Shown here: in pieces, positions 25,008 through 33,381 of the stretch
Position numbering within the stretch: position 1 is the stretch's first letter
How the letters are laid out: the number at the start of each line of letters is the position of its first letter
Translations under genes and position numbers: made by a program
DNA from: Flavobacteriales bacterium
GTDB lineage: Bacteria; Bacteroidota; Bacteroidia; NS11-12g; UBA955
DNA length: 64,000 nucleotides
Direction: 5' to 3'
Assembly (NCBI GenBank): GCA_947496375.1
Contig: CANMCY010000003.1
Location: forward strand, 75,568-139,567
The notes under the pieces: model-generated
The model's database searches: none
Told to the model about the DNA's origin: nothing
What the model saw: only the letters and a program-made list of their open reading frames with translations

Positions 25008-25015
25008 TAGCTTTG
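25008..25015 (+). promoter_or_regulatory. -7 promoter element (TAGCTTTG) of the MORN gene
   Basis: Exact TAnnTTTG match, 5 bases before the ATG at 25021; the transcript would be nearly leaderless. Confidence 0.6.
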
Positions 25016-25020
25016 TCTGC

Positions 25021-25662
25021 ATGATTCGGTGGTTGATGTGCTGTTTGCTGGTGTGGTTGAGTGCCACCAATCTGCCTGCACAATGTATTTCGGGTGATTG
25101 CAAAACAGGCACTGGTACCATGTTGTGGGAGGGTGAAATATCCCAGTATACAGGAACATGGCGCAATGGGAAAATGCACGGCAATGGCACCATGATATAC
25201 GCAGACGGTTCCGTATTTAAAGGTACCTGGATCAATGGGCGCCTGCACGGCAAAGGCAGCATGGCATTTGCCGGTAAAAACCGAAATAAATCCGGCTTCC
25301 GCGATACCGTAAAAGGTTTTTGGTACAACGATTCAGTATATCCCAATGGCTTTACCAAAGGGAAACAGCAGGCCTCCCTGTTTGTAATGAAAAAAGGAAC
25401 GATTGATTCCGGAGTGGGTAAAATTTACTGGCTCAATGGCAATCGTTATGAGGGCAGTATCATAAAAGGCCAAATGCACGGAAAAGGCAAATTGTATATG
25501 AGTAAAAACGGTGATTTACCCGTTTTTGACATTGCCGGTGAATGCCTCTATGAAGGGGATTTCTACAAGGGTTTTATGCAGGGGAGCGGCAAAATTACCC
25601 GCGATGGCGTTCTTGAAAAAGAAGGACAATTTGAGATGAATGTTTATCTCGGAGATGATTAG
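25021..25662 (+). CDS. Exported MORN-repeat protein
   Basis: A 213-residue protein with a signal peptide (MIRWLMCCLLVWLSATNLPA). At least four MORN repeats are visible: YTGTWRNGKMHGNGTMIYAD, FKGTWINGRLHGKGSM, YEGSIIKGQMHGKGKL and YEGDFYKGFMQGSGKI, each about 23 residues with the YxGxWxxGxxHGxG core. MORN repeats form an elongated beta sheet used for binding lipids, peptidoglycan-linked proteins or other partners. The gap between repeats two and three holds a non-repeat stretch (FWYNDSVYPNGFTKGK). The partner is unknown. A palindrome follows 8 bases after the stop. Confidence 0.9.
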   Translation: MIRWLMCCLLVWLSATNLPAQCISGDCKTGTGTMLWEGEISQYTGTWRNGKMHGNGTMIYADGSVFKGTWINGRLHGKGSMAFAGKNRNKSGFRDTVKGFWYNDSVYPNGFTKGKQQASLFVMKKGTIDSGVGKIYWLNGNRYEGSIIKGQMHGKGKLYMSKNGDLPVFDIAGECLYEGDFYKGFMQGSGKITRDGVLEKEGQFEMNVYLGDD

Positions 25663-25670
25663 TAGCACCC

Positions 25671-25706
25671 CACCATAGCGAGGGGTTTAAACCCTGCGCT
25701 ATGGTG
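25671..25706. repeat. 36-bp near-perfect palindrome centred on GGGTTTAAACCC
   Basis: Outer arms CACCATAGCG / CGCTATGGTG are exact; the centre GGGTTTAAACCC is shared with the palindrome at 22533, with mismatches only between arm and centre. It lies between two convergent genes, where it could also act as a terminator. Confidence 0.8.
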
Positions 25707-25724
25707 CGGTGATGGGGAAATGTA

Positions 25725-26099
25725 TTATCGGTCTAACGTGGATTTATTCGTGTAGCGGCCGTCAAAATCGTAATACTTGATATAATTCCCGTCCTTGACC
25801 AATATGGCTGACCCGGAAACATGTTTGATGTATTTGTTGTCACCCAGCAGAATCGATTTATTCAGATCTTTACCCGTGGCATCATAAATTTTAGCATAGG
25901 TGCGATCTACAATCACAATGTATTGGCTGTTATATCCGGCAAGGGTTTTCGTGCTGCCAAGGTGAACCACGCGATTGGTATACCTCCCGTTTTCATCATA
26001 GATTTTGGCGTATGCCCCATCTACTTTCACTTCTCCGATTTGTGCGTTCATAGCGCAAGTAATGCTAAATAAAAATGTGATTAATAAGTATTTTTTCAT
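25725..26099 (-). CDS. Small exported protein with YAKIYD-type repeats
   Basis: A 124-residue protein. Signal peptide MKKYLLITFLFSITCAMNA-Q. The mature protein has three similar units: GAYAKIYDENGRYTN, RTYAKIYDATGKDLN and GNYIKYYDFDGRYTN, each followed by a short strand ending in a hydroxyl-rich turn, which suggests small beta blades about 35 residues long. It is too short to close a full propeller alone. I do not recognise a named family or enzyme motif. An earlier in-frame ATG (26198) would bury the signal peptide, so 26099 is preferred. The matrixin gene is divergent. Confidence 0.75.
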   Translation of the reverse strand: MKKYLLITFLFSITCAMNAQIGEVKVDGAYAKIYDENGRYTNRVVHLGSTKTLAGYNSQYIVIVDRTYAKIYDATGKDLNKSILLGDNKYIKHVSGSAILVKDGNYIKYYDFDGRYTNKSTLDR

Positions 26100-26180
26100 T
26101 CTAACAAATTTAAGTACTATCAGAAGATATTTACAAATATCACTTATTAAATTATTGACTGTGTAATTTATAGCTTTTGC

Positions 26181-26188
26181 TATATTTG
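26181..26188 (+). promoter_or_regulatory. -7 promoter element (TATATTTG)
   Basis: Exact TAnnTTTG match, 4 bases before the ATG at 26193. A TTG at 26155-26157 gives a 23-base spacer. Confidence 0.6.
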
Positions 26189-26192
26189 AACC

Positions 26193-27443
26193 ATGCAACC
26201 TACTAAATTGCTGTTTTTTACGGCCATTTTCGGATGGCTAACCCAAGCTTTCGCGCAGCAGATAACAGGCATTTCACCCAAACAAATTATCGGTGGAAAA
26301 GGGGAAGTATTCACCATCTCCGGAAACGGATTTGGCAATAGCCGGGGCAGCTCTTTTGTCTCGTTTTTCCGAGAGGGAAATACTTACACAGATGCCACCA
26401 CAGGCAATGGATTTAACTACATCAGCTGGACCAACACCCAGATAAAACTGGAAATGCCGGTGGCTTTTTCCAACAAAATAAAGGTGAATATTGCAGGAAC
26501 TGATTACCTATCCGTCGACACCCTGAAAGTGAAAGCCAATCTGGGATACAGGCAGGCCAATCCCCTGCTCTACGACCTGCTTACCGACAACAACAAAAAA
26601 GGAGGGGTTACCTGGCTGATTCATCCTGTGTATTGGAACAACCCGGAAATCAAACAGGCCATTGCCGATGTAGTGCAGGAATTTCGCTGTAAAACAGGCG
26701 TAAACTACATCATCGAACCCCTCACCCAATGGACTCCCTTGAATTTAGGACAGGGCAAACATATCATTGCCCCTGATTCTTCCCTGGGCGTGGTGGGATA
26801 CAATGACCGCCTATGGGCCTCATGCATCGTAGGTGCTGAAACATTTTACCACAACCAAACCCAGCTGCTCCGTTTCAACACCCAGCAAACCTGGTATTAC
26901 GGAAAAGGACAGCCACCGGCAGGGGCCGCCAAATTCAGGTACGTGATGTTTCATGAAATGGGACACTCACTGGGTTTAGGCCACGTGAATGAAGCGGGAG
27001 AAAGCATGTACCCCACCGTAACACTTCTGCCTTCGGACAACTGGTGCAAACGCGACAGCATCACCGCTGCAGAGCAAAATGCCATCAAACACTACATTTC
27101 CCTTAGCCAAAACTTTGCTTTCCGCGGTTGTGGCATTACCCCCATGAAAGTAAACGGAGACTGCAAGGATGTATACGGCCTGAACCTGGGTGCTGAAGCT
27201 CTGGCCACAGAGGGTATTTGGCTGTTTCCCAATCCTGCTTCAAACCACATACAACTGAACATCTCAGCATCGGCGACCGCTGAAATGAGTATGTGGGATA
27301 TACAGGGTCGCCCGGTGATGAAACGCCATGTTCAGGGCACTACACAGATTGACCTTCCTCAGCACCTCAGAAATGGGGTTTATATAGTCAGTATCAATAC
27401 AGGCGGCGTTTTCAGATCCACACGGTTGCTTATACAGCGCTAG
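26193..27443 (+). CDS. Secreted matrixin-like metalloprotease with IPT/TIG and T9SS sorting domains
   Basis: A 416-residue secreted protein. Order: signal peptide (to about residue 21), an IPT/TIG-type domain (ITGISPKQIIGGKGEVFTIS, residues about 24-110), a zinc protease domain, and a C-terminal T9SS type A sorting domain (WLFPNPASNHIQLNIS to RSTRLLIQR, about the last 75 residues). The zinc site is FHEMGHSLGLGH (HExGHxxGxxH), followed by SMYPTV as the Met-turn of matrixin-type peptidases. It would be exported through the outer membrane and fixed to or released from the cell surface. The natural substrate is unknown. Confidence 0.9.
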   Translation: MQPTKLLFFTAIFGWLTQAFAQQITGISPKQIIGGKGEVFTISGNGFGNSRGSSFVSFFREGNTYTDATTGNGFNYISWTNTQIKLEMPVAFSNKIKVNIAGTDYLSVDTLKVKANLGYRQANPLLYDLLTDNNKKGGVTWLIHPVYWNNPEIKQAIADVVQEFRCKTGVNYIIEPLTQWTPLNLGQGKHIIAPDSSLGVVGYNDRLWASCIVGAETFYHNQTQLLRFNTQQTWYYGKGQPPAGAAKFRYVMFHEMGHSLGLGHVNEAGESMYPTVTLLPSDNWCKRDSITAAEQNAIKHYISLSQNFAFRGCGITPMKVNGDCKDVYGLNLGAEALATEGIWLFPNPASNHIQLNISASATAEMSMWDIQGRPVMKRHVQGTTQIDLPQHLRNGVYIVSINTGGVFRSTRLLIQR

Positions 27444-27504
27444 CACTTTTCATCCCTCAAAAAGAAATTTGAGTGAACCTTGAATTTCTCGGAACTTTGC
27501 ACAC

Positions 27505-28029
27505 ATGAACGAAGCCGCGCTCCAAAAACTCAAATCCCTCAAAACATTCATTTTCGATATTGACGGGGTGCTTACCACGGGCAATGTGCTGGTTACAGAG
27601 GAAGGTCACATGCTGCGCAGTGTAAACATCAAGGATGGTTTTGCCCTTCAGCATGCGGTCAAACAGGGCTATAACATTGCCATTATCAGCGGCGGAAACA
27701 GCCAGGGAATGCTGCATCGCTTTCAGGGGCTGGGGATTAAAGAGATATACCTGGGTCAGAAAAATAAGATGGCCGCATTTGAAAAAGTATGCTCCGATTT
27801 TGGCGTTGGCCCCGATGAAGTGGCCTATGTGGGTGATGACATGCCGGATTACCCCATCCTTAAAATGGCCGGACTTCCCGTTTGCCCGGCAGATGCGGCT
27901 ACAGATATACAAGAAATTTGTGAGCTGGTTCTTACAGTGTCCGGTGGACAGGGTTGTGCCCGGCTTTTGCTGGAAACAGCCATGAAACTTCAAAACACCT
28001 GGCACAATAACGATACTCACACCTGGTAA
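27505..28029 (+). CDS. kdsC: 3-deoxy-D-manno-octulosonate 8-phosphate phosphatase (HAD family)
   Basis: A 174-residue HAD enzyme that makes free KDO for LPS. HAD motif I is FIFDIDGVLTTG, motif II IAIISGGNSQG, and motif IV YVGDDMPDYPILK; no cap domain is present, which fits the KdsC tetramer family. The start follows GAACTTTG (27492-27499), one mismatch from the promoter consensus, by 5 bases. Other KDO genes are not in the window, but glmS, heptose transfer and polymerase genes nearby share the envelope theme. Confidence 0.92.
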   Translation: MNEAALQKLKSLKTFIFDIDGVLTTGNVLVTEEGHMLRSVNIKDGFALQHAVKQGYNIAIISGGNSQGMLHRFQGLGIKEIYLGQKNKMAAFEKVCSDFGVGPDEVAYVGDDMPDYPILKMAGLPVCPADAATDIQEICELVLTVSGGQGCARLLLETAMKLQNTWHNNDTHTW

Positions 28030-28091
28030 AGTTTGTGTAATATTTCGTTCAAATTCGCTGAGTGAGGTAACAAAACCCACAGGCATTTCGT

Positions 28092-28099
28092 TAAATTTG
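28092..28099 (+). promoter_or_regulatory. -7 promoter element (TAAATTTG) of the CBS gene
   Basis: Exact TAnnTTTG match, 6 bases before the ATG at 28106. A TTG in the element is in frame but is not a likely start. Confidence 0.55.
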
Positions 28100-28105
28100 T
28101 ATCTG

Positions 28106-28765
28106 ATGATTGCTGCATCCCTCATTCATGATTCATTGTCGCCGCTGCGGCTCACCGATACGGTAAGTGCTGCACTGGAATACATGCATGCCATGCGGGT
28201 TTCAGAATTGCCGGTAGTGGATAATAACCGCCTCCACAATTATGCGAGGGCCATCAACCTGCTTCAGGAAAAACCCGATACCCGGCTAACCGAAATATTG
28301 CCGTTCAATCCGCATGCGCCATTTGCCCTTACACAGCAGCATATATATGAAGTTATTCCCCTGATGGTGGCGGCTGACCTTGAAGTGATGGCCGTGGCCA
28401 ATGAACAGGCGCAGATTATTGGCATCATTGATCAGCGAAAAATTCATGAAAACATATCGCAGTCCCTCACCTACAAAGGCATGGGAGCTGTGTTGGTGGT
28501 TTTGGCAGAACCCCGCGACTTTGCGCCGTCACATATAATGCGGCTGGTGGAAGAAAACGGAGCCAAAGTATTGGGTATGATGGTCAATCAGACCGAAGCC
28601 GGCAACCTATTGGTGAGCCTGAAACTGAATACCACCCTTGTAAAAGGCATCGTAGCATCCCTGTCGAGATTCGGCTTTAAAACCGAAGATGTGTACATGT
28701 CTGAAGATTTTAACAGACAGGATAACAGCGAGTACGAGAGTGTACTTCGGTTTTTTGACATTTAA
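28106..28765 (+). CDS. CBS-domain protein
   Basis: A 219-residue protein with a CBS pair (residues about 1-120): SPLRLTDTVSAALEYMHAMR then VSELPVVDNN, and later IYEVIPLMVAADLEVMAVAN with GIIDQRKI. CBS pairs bind adenine nucleotides and regulate partner activity. The C-terminal 90 residues look like a small ACT-type alpha/beta fold (GAVLVVLAEPRDFAPSHIMR). In other Bacteroidota similar genes often precede NAD kinase; here a polysaccharide gene follows instead, with its own promoter. A specific role is not evident. Confidence 0.82.
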   Translation: MIAASLIHDSLSPLRLTDTVSAALEYMHAMRVSELPVVDNNRLHNYARAINLLQEKPDTRLTEILPFNPHAPFALTQQHIYEVIPLMVAADLEVMAVANEQAQIIGIIDQRKIHENISQSLTYKGMGAVLVVLAEPRDFAPSHIMRLVEENGAKVLGMMVNQTEAGNLLVSLKLNTTLVKGIVASLSRFGFKTEDVYMSEDFNRQDNSEYESVLRFFDI

Positions 28766-28831
28766 CAGGGGAAAAACCTGTGGAAAACAAAGACGTCGGC
28801 ACCACAATATTCAGGTAAGGCCTTCGTTTTG

Positions 28832-28839
28832 TAACTTTG
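28832..28839 (+). promoter_or_regulatory. -7 promoter element (TAACTTTG) of the polysaccharide genes
   Basis: Exact TAnnTTTG match, 12 bases before the ATG at 28852. Confidence 0.6.
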
Positions 28840-28851
28840 CGAGTTCATAAT

Positions 28852-29916
28852 ATGAAATTCAATCCCGGTTCTACCGAAAACCTCATTCAGGCCGAAGACG
28901 TTCAAAAGCCCATCCACTTTGCCGATGTAGTCAATTTTTTCTGGCGCTGGCGAATAGTCATTTTCTTGGTTTGCCTGATTTCAGGACTGCTGTCTGTTTT
29001 GATAACCAGCCCGCTGATTACCAAACCAAAATACAAGGCAACCCACGTGTTTTACCCTACCACCAACAACTCCATATCCAATGCCCTGCTTACCGAACTT
29101 AATCAAAGGCAAAAAGACCCCTTGGAATTTGGTGAAGAAGAAGAAGCCGAAAAAGCCCTTCAGGTATTGCAAAGCGGTGAATTATTGAGTCGCCTTGTTC
29201 GGAATTTCAACCTGATGAAACACTATGGCATAGACCCCAACACGGAAAGCCATCCGCAGACCGCGCTGGAATATAAAATTGAGGAAAACATACAGTTTAG
29301 CCGCACACGATACCTGAGTATCAAAATTGAGGTACTGGACGAGGACCCTCAAATGGCTGCTAACATTGCCAATGGCATCGCAGCCCTGTACGATACAGTG
29401 AAAACTGAAATTCAGAAACAGGTTGCCGATCCTGCCCTGGCCATTGTGGAAAGAGCCCTGAAAGAAAAACAAAACAAACTTCAGGGTCTTAAAGACCAGC
29501 TAAGAGGACTGGGTGAAAAAGGCGTCACCAACTATGAAGAACAAAGCCGTGCACTGGCAGAGGAAATTTACAAAGCACAGGCCACAGGTCAGCTCGGAAG
29601 GGTAAAGGACCTTATGGAACAGCAAAAAACCCTCATCAGCCATGGCGGAGACTTTATTGCCCTGAACGAACTTATCCAGCAGGAGGCAGTAAAAGAAAGT
29701 GACCTGATTGCCCAGTACGAAAAGAGACTGGTGGATGTGAAAGAAAACTTATCGCACAAATTCACCGTAAGTGCCGCCTCCAAACCTGAAATAAAGGCAT
29801 GGCCGAAACGCACCCTGGTTTTGATGATGACGATACTTACCACTTTCGCTGCCATTTCTGCACTGCTGCTTCTTTACGAGGTTTTATACCTGAACCGAAA
29901 AAAGAACCTTGCATAA
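28852..29916 (+). CDS. Polysaccharide co-polymerase (Wzz/GumC-type chain-length protein)
   Basis: A 354-residue inner-membrane protein with the Wzz plan: an N-terminal helix (IVIFLVCLISGLLSVLI, residues about 35-55), a long periplasmic coiled-coil part, and a C-terminal helix (LVLMMTILTTFAAISALLLL) preceded by a proline-containing KPEIKAWPKR. The entry FADVVNFFWRWR before helix one is typical. No cytoplasmic kinase domain is attached. It sets the length of surface polysaccharide together with the polymerase encoded next, whose start overlaps its stop by 8 bases. Confidence 0.85.
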   Translation: MKFNPGSTENLIQAEDVQKPIHFADVVNFFWRWRIVIFLVCLISGLLSVLITSPLITKPKYKATHVFYPTTNNSISNALLTELNQRQKDPLEFGEEEEAEKALQVLQSGELLSRLVRNFNLMKHYGIDPNTESHPQTALEYKIEENIQFSRTRYLSIKIEVLDEDPQMAANIANGIAALYDTVKTEIQKQVADPALAIVERALKEKQNKLQGLKDQLRGLGEKGVTNYEEQSRALAEEIYKAQATGQLGRVKDLMEQQKTLISHGGDFIALNELIQQEAVKESDLIAQYEKRLVDVKENLSHKFTVSAASKPEIKAWPKRTLVLMMTILTTFAAISALLLLYEVLYLNRKKNLA

Positions 29917-31354
29917 CCCACCCGCTACATCGCACAAACCCTACCTAGTCTACCTGCTGGCGCTGATAACCGGCGTGGCGGGAACGTGGGCCGCTATGTA
30001 TGGACAATACTATGTTTTTCTTATCCCGGTGGCTGTCACCGTGCTGCTGTTCTCCATTTACAAAACTGAGAAATTTATCCTGCTGACAGGTGCCCTTGCG
30101 CCGCTTTCCATCAACGTGAATGACATTGGTGGCGGACTGGGACTCGCATTACCCACAGAACCCCTCATCATTTGGATTTTTTGCCTGCTTTGCTTTCGGT
30201 TCTTCCTGCAGGGCAAAGTGTCCACCGCCCCTCTCAAACACCCAATTGTGCTGCTGGTTATTGGCTATGTGGCATGGCTGTGGCTCTGCTCAGTATATAG
30301 CAGCCTGCCGCTGGTAAGTGTCAAATTCAGTCTAGCCCGCACCTGGTATATCGTGGTGTTTTTCATCGGGGGAATCTACCTGCTGCGACACATGAAAAAC
30401 ATTCACTTTTTCTTTTCGGCTCTGGTAGTTTGCACGATTATACTGGTAATATATACCCTAACCCAGCATGCGGCCTACGGATTTATACGCAGCGCCTCCT
30501 ATGGCATCAGCTGGCCCTTTTTCCCCGATCACGGAATGTATGCTGCCGCCATCGCTTTCTGTGTGAGTATACTCGTATTCTACACATTCAATGGAGCGGT
30601 TTTTGGCATCAAACCCGGATGGGCACCCGTATTGGGTTTCTTTCTGGTGGTATTGCTGCTGGGCATTGTGGTAAGCTACACCCGCGCTACCTGGCTAAGT
30701 CTGATCGCCGCACTGGGTGTATACCTGCTCATTAAATTCCGCATCAAATTCTATTGGGTCATGCTCGCTTTAACGGCTTTGGGCACCTATGGTATTATCA
30801 ATCAGGATACACTGTTATATAACCTGGAAGCCAACAAACAAGGCAGTAGCGATGAACTGGAGGGCCACGTAAAATCGGTGAGCAACATTACCACCGACCC
30901 CAGTAACCTGGAACGCATTAACCGATGGAAATGTGCCGGACGCATGGTCGCTGAAAGGCCATTATTCGGCTTTGGTCCCGGCACGTTTGTATTTCAATAC
31001 GGTCCGTTTCAGCAAAGCAGCGAAATGACCATTATCAGCACCAATACCGGAGATTTGGGAGATGCACACAGTGAATATTTCAGTGCCATGAGTGAAACGG
31101 GCTTCCTGGGTATGGCACTGTGGATTGGGATTACCCTGCTGACCATGGCAACGGCTTTTGGGGCCATTTACCGAACAGATGACCGAAAAATTAAAATCAC
31201 AACGCTGATGGCTCTGCTGGGACTGGTCACGTATCATGTTCATGGATTCTTGAATAATTATAGCCAATACGATAAAATCGCAGTGCCACTATGGATGTTT
31301 ACCGCCGTGATTGTGGTATTGGATTTACACACCAAAAAACACCTCCACTCCTAG
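29909..31354 (+). CDS. O-antigen ligase/polymerase family membrane protein
   Basis: A 481-residue polytopic protein with ten or more hydrophobic helices. The large periplasmic loop holds the Wzy_C-type sequence VVSYTRATWLSLIAA followed by FGFGPGTFVFQYG and DAHSEYFSAMSETG; the R-A-x-W and H-x-x-x-x motifs are those of O-antigen ligase (WaaL) and polymerase (Wzy) enzymes, which use undecaprenyl-linked chains. Ligase and polymerase cannot be told apart here. The start is probably TTG 29909, because no ATG precedes the first helix. Confidence 0.85.
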   Translation: MHNPPATSHKPYLVYLLALITGVAGTWAAMYGQYYVFLIPVAVTVLLFSIYKTEKFILLTGALAPLSINVNDIGGGLGLALPTEPLIIWIFCLLCFRFFLQGKVSTAPLKHPIVLLVIGYVAWLWLCSVYSSLPLVSVKFSLARTWYIVVFFIGGIYLLRHMKNIHFFFSALVVCTIILVIYTLTQHAAYGFIRSASYGISWPFFPDHGMYAAAIAFCVSILVFYTFNGAVFGIKPGWAPVLGFFLVVLLLGIVVSYTRATWLSLIAALGVYLLIKFRIKFYWVMLALTALGTYGIINQDTLLYNLEANKQGSSDELEGHVKSVSNITTDPSNLERINRWKCAGRMVAERPLFGFGPGTFVFQYGPFQQSSEMTIISTNTGDLGDAHSEYFSAMSETGFLGMALWIGITLLTMATAFGAIYRTDDRKIKITTLMALLGLVTYHVHGFLNNYSQYDKIAVPLWMFTAVIVVLDLHTKKHLHS

Positions 31355-31491
31355 CCGAGGATTAAACACGCGGACAGAGACAGGTAAACACCATTGTCAT
31401 CATACGGTCGTTTTTCTGTCATCATTTTCCTTACACATTTGTTTTTGTCGAATTTATTTAGTATATTCGTTTTGTATAAAAGTTAAAACCC

Positions 31492-32088
31492 ATGAAAATC
31501 AATGGTTTTTTCTCCGCAATAATTCTTTTCTCAGCCGTTTTATTGGGCGGTTGTAAAAAAGAGCTGTCCACCGAAAGTGGTCAGCCATTGCAATGCAGCG
31601 AATGGCTTATCCCCGGAAAAAATGTTCCGCAATGGCAAAATAAAAATATCGACGGAATAGGACCGGCGCAGGTACTTGAAATCCACGACCCCACCATCAC
31701 GCCTGAACTTATTCAATCCTCAATAGTGCTGGTATATGGCAATCTGGGTGGTTATCCGGCACAGATCCGACAGCCGGGCAAAATAGAACTCATGCGCCTA
31801 CTGGTTTCCTACATCCGTGGAAACAACCCCCGCACTGATGTATGGAGCGGTATGCCGGTACCCGGTAAAATGCTCATTCTGCTCACCAATCCGGACAATG
31901 AATATGACCCCTATGGCAATGCAGCCGGACACGAATTTCGGTACTTCTTTGTACCTAAACACAACCCGGGTTCTGTTGGGAAAAAACCCGCTGAGGGCAC
32001 GTCCAATTTACTGGCAAAATATACTGAAACTGACCTCAGAAATATGAGCTATGAGCAGTTTATAGAAGCAGCCGGTCTAAAAAAATAA
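31492..32088 (+). CDS. Lipoprotein of unknown function
   Basis: A 198-residue lipoprotein; the signal peptide ends in a good lipobox (AVLLGGC). The mature part is compact alpha/beta without known motifs: IVLVYGNLGGYPAQIRQPGK, MLILLTNPDNEYDPYGNAAG, then FRYFFVPKHNPGSVGK, and a C-terminal helix. It looks like the small secreted-protein class built around a single domain. The 137-base gap upstream holds TATATTCG (31462-31469), a variant of the promoter element, and nothing else. Confidence 0.7.
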   Translation: MKINGFFSAIILFSAVLLGGCKKELSTESGQPLQCSEWLIPGKNVPQWQNKNIDGIGPAQVLEIHDPTITPELIQSSIVLVYGNLGGYPAQIRQPGKIELMRLLVSYIRGNNPRTDVWSGMPVPGKMLILLTNPDNEYDPYGNAAGHEFRYFFVPKHNPGSVGKKPAEGTSNLLAKYTETDLRNMSYEQFIEAAGLKK

Positions 32089-32089
32089 G

Positions 32090-32097
32090 TATCTTCG
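32090..32097 (+). promoter_or_regulatory. Promoter-like element TATCTTCG before mtgA
   Basis: One mismatch (TTCG for TTTG) from the consensus, 8 bases before the ATG at 32106. The same TTCG variant precedes several other genes here. Confidence 0.35.
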
Positions 32098-32105
32098 AAC
32101 CCGAA

Positions 32106-32774
32106 ATGGGTGTTTTTAGCTTGATACGAAAATGGGTTTTGCGAATCCTTTTTTGGTTTGTTGTGCTTAGCTTTCTTTGGGTGCTTGCCCTTAAATGGAT
32201 CAATCCGGGTACCACCCTGCTCATGAAGTCGCGGGCTTCAGAATATCCTATCAAAAAAGAATGGGTTTCGCTGGAGAATATTTCTCAAAACATGCAACTG
32301 GCGGTAATTTGCGGGGAGGACCAAAACTATTGTAAACACTGGGGATTTGACATAAAAGCGATTAAGGCCGCAGCAGAAAACAACCTGAAAGGGGGAAAAA
32401 AACGCGGTGCCAGCACCATCAGTCAACAAACCGCCAAAAATGTATTTTTATGGGAAGGCAGAAGCTGGATCCGCAAAGGTCTGGAAGTGTGGTTTACCGC
32501 ACTGATTGAGCTGCTGTGGGGCAAAGAGCGTATCATGGAAGTGTACCTGAATGTGATTGAAACCGGAGACGGCCTCTTTGGTGTAGAAGCCGCGGCCCAA
32601 ACCTATTACGGAAAACCGGCTGCCCAACTCAAAAAAGTGGAAGCCGCCAGAATCGCAGGTCTGCTGCCTTGTCCCGTAACCTGCGGACTAAACAGCCAAT
32701 TTACTTTGCGCAGATCTCAACTGATTTACTATGCCATGACCCGCTATGGAATTACATTAGAGTATCTGAAGTAA
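32106..32774 (+). CDS. mtgA: Monofunctional peptidoglycan glycosyltransferase
   Basis: A 222-residue GT51 enzyme that polymerises lipid II into glycan chains. One N-terminal anchor helix (residues about 13-33) is followed by the glycosyltransferase domain with all five motifs: ICGEDQNYCKHWGFD (catalytic Glu), KKRGASTISQQTAKNVFL, RKGLEVWFTALIE, KERIMEVYLN and AAQTYYGKPAAQL. No transpeptidase domain is present, as expected for MtgA. It is probably co-expressed with neither neighbour: a gap and promoter-like element separate it from each. Confidence 0.93.
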   Translation: MGVFSLIRKWVLRILFWFVVLSFLWVLALKWINPGTTLLMKSRASEYPIKKEWVSLENISQNMQLAVICGEDQNYCKHWGFDIKAIKAAAENNLKGGKKRGASTISQQTAKNVFLWEGRSWIRKGLEVWFTALIELLWGKERIMEVYLNVIETGDGLFGVEAAAQTYYGKPAAQLKKVEAARIAGLLPCPVTCGLNSQFTLRRSQLIYYAMTRYGITLEYLK

Positions 32775-32794
32775 ACACTGTGGCCGTTTTGTGT

Positions 32795-32802
32795 TAAATT
32801 TG
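32795..32802 (+). promoter_or_regulatory. -7 promoter element (TAAATTTG) of the efp operon
   Basis: Exact TAnnTTTG match, 13 bases before the efp ATG. Confidence 0.6.
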
Positions 32803-32815
32803 CATCACTTACATT

Positions 32816-33379
32816 ATGGCAACTACCCAGGATATTTCCAATGGCATGTTCATTCGCTACAATGGCGAACTCTGTCAGATTATCGAATGGCAACACCGCA
32901 CTCCCGGCAACCTCCGCGCATTTTATCAGGCCCGCATGCGTCGGGTGAAAGACGGAAAACTGGCTGAAAACCGCTTCCGCAGTGGCGAAGAAGTTATCAT
33001 TGTGCGTGTTGAAACTCATGAACTTCAGTTCTTGTATGAAGAAGGCGACAGCTTTATCTGCATGAACAATGAAACCTTTGACCAGGTACCCATTCCTAAA
33101 TTCATGTTTGGAGACGGTGCAAAATTCATGAAAGAGGGAGATGAAGTGCTGGTTTCTTTTGAGGGGGAATTGCCGATTGGCGCTACCGCGCCTTCCCATG
33201 TGGTGCTTGAAATTACCTACAGCGAACCCGGTGTTCGCGGTGATACCGCCACCAACACCCTGAAACCTGCTACTGTGGAAACAGGCGCAACCGTTATGGT
33301 TCCCCTGTTTGTAGAAACCGGTGAGAAAATTAAAATTGACACCCGCACGGGTGAATATGTAGAACGCGTAAAAGGGTAA
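32816..33379 (+). CDS. efp: Elongation factor P, with asparagine at the tip position
   Basis: A 187-residue EF-P with the usual three beta-barrel domains; the C-terminal part (GDTATNTLKPATVETGATVM then VPLFVETGEKIKIDTRTG) is canonical. EF-P relieves ribosome stalling at proline runs. The domain I loop is the point of interest: where E. coli reads KPGKGQAF with modified Lys34, this protein reads TPGNLRAF, with Asn32 at the Lys34 position and an arginine two residues later. Neither the lysine modifiers EpmA/EpmB nor the arginine modifier EarP is encoded nearby. An agmatinase-like gene starts two bases after its stop. Confidence 0.95.
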   Translation: MATTQDISNGMFIRYNGELCQIIEWQHRTPGNLRAFYQARMRRVKDGKLAENRFRSGEEVIIVRVETHELQFLYEEGDSFICMNNETFDQVPIPKFMFGDGAKFMKEGDEVLVSFEGELPIGATAPSHVVLEITYSEPGVRGDTATNTLKPATVETGATVMVPLFVETGEKIKIDTRTGEYVERVKG

Positions 33380-33381
33380 TC

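Noticed and set aside
27456-27473. Terminator after the matrixin-like gene (CTCAAA...TTTGAG)
   Set aside because: Six-base A/T-rich stem without a T run; too weak to call.
28765-28781. Hairpin ACAGG...CCTGT after the CBS gene
   Set aside because: Five-base stem and no T tract; chance is likely.
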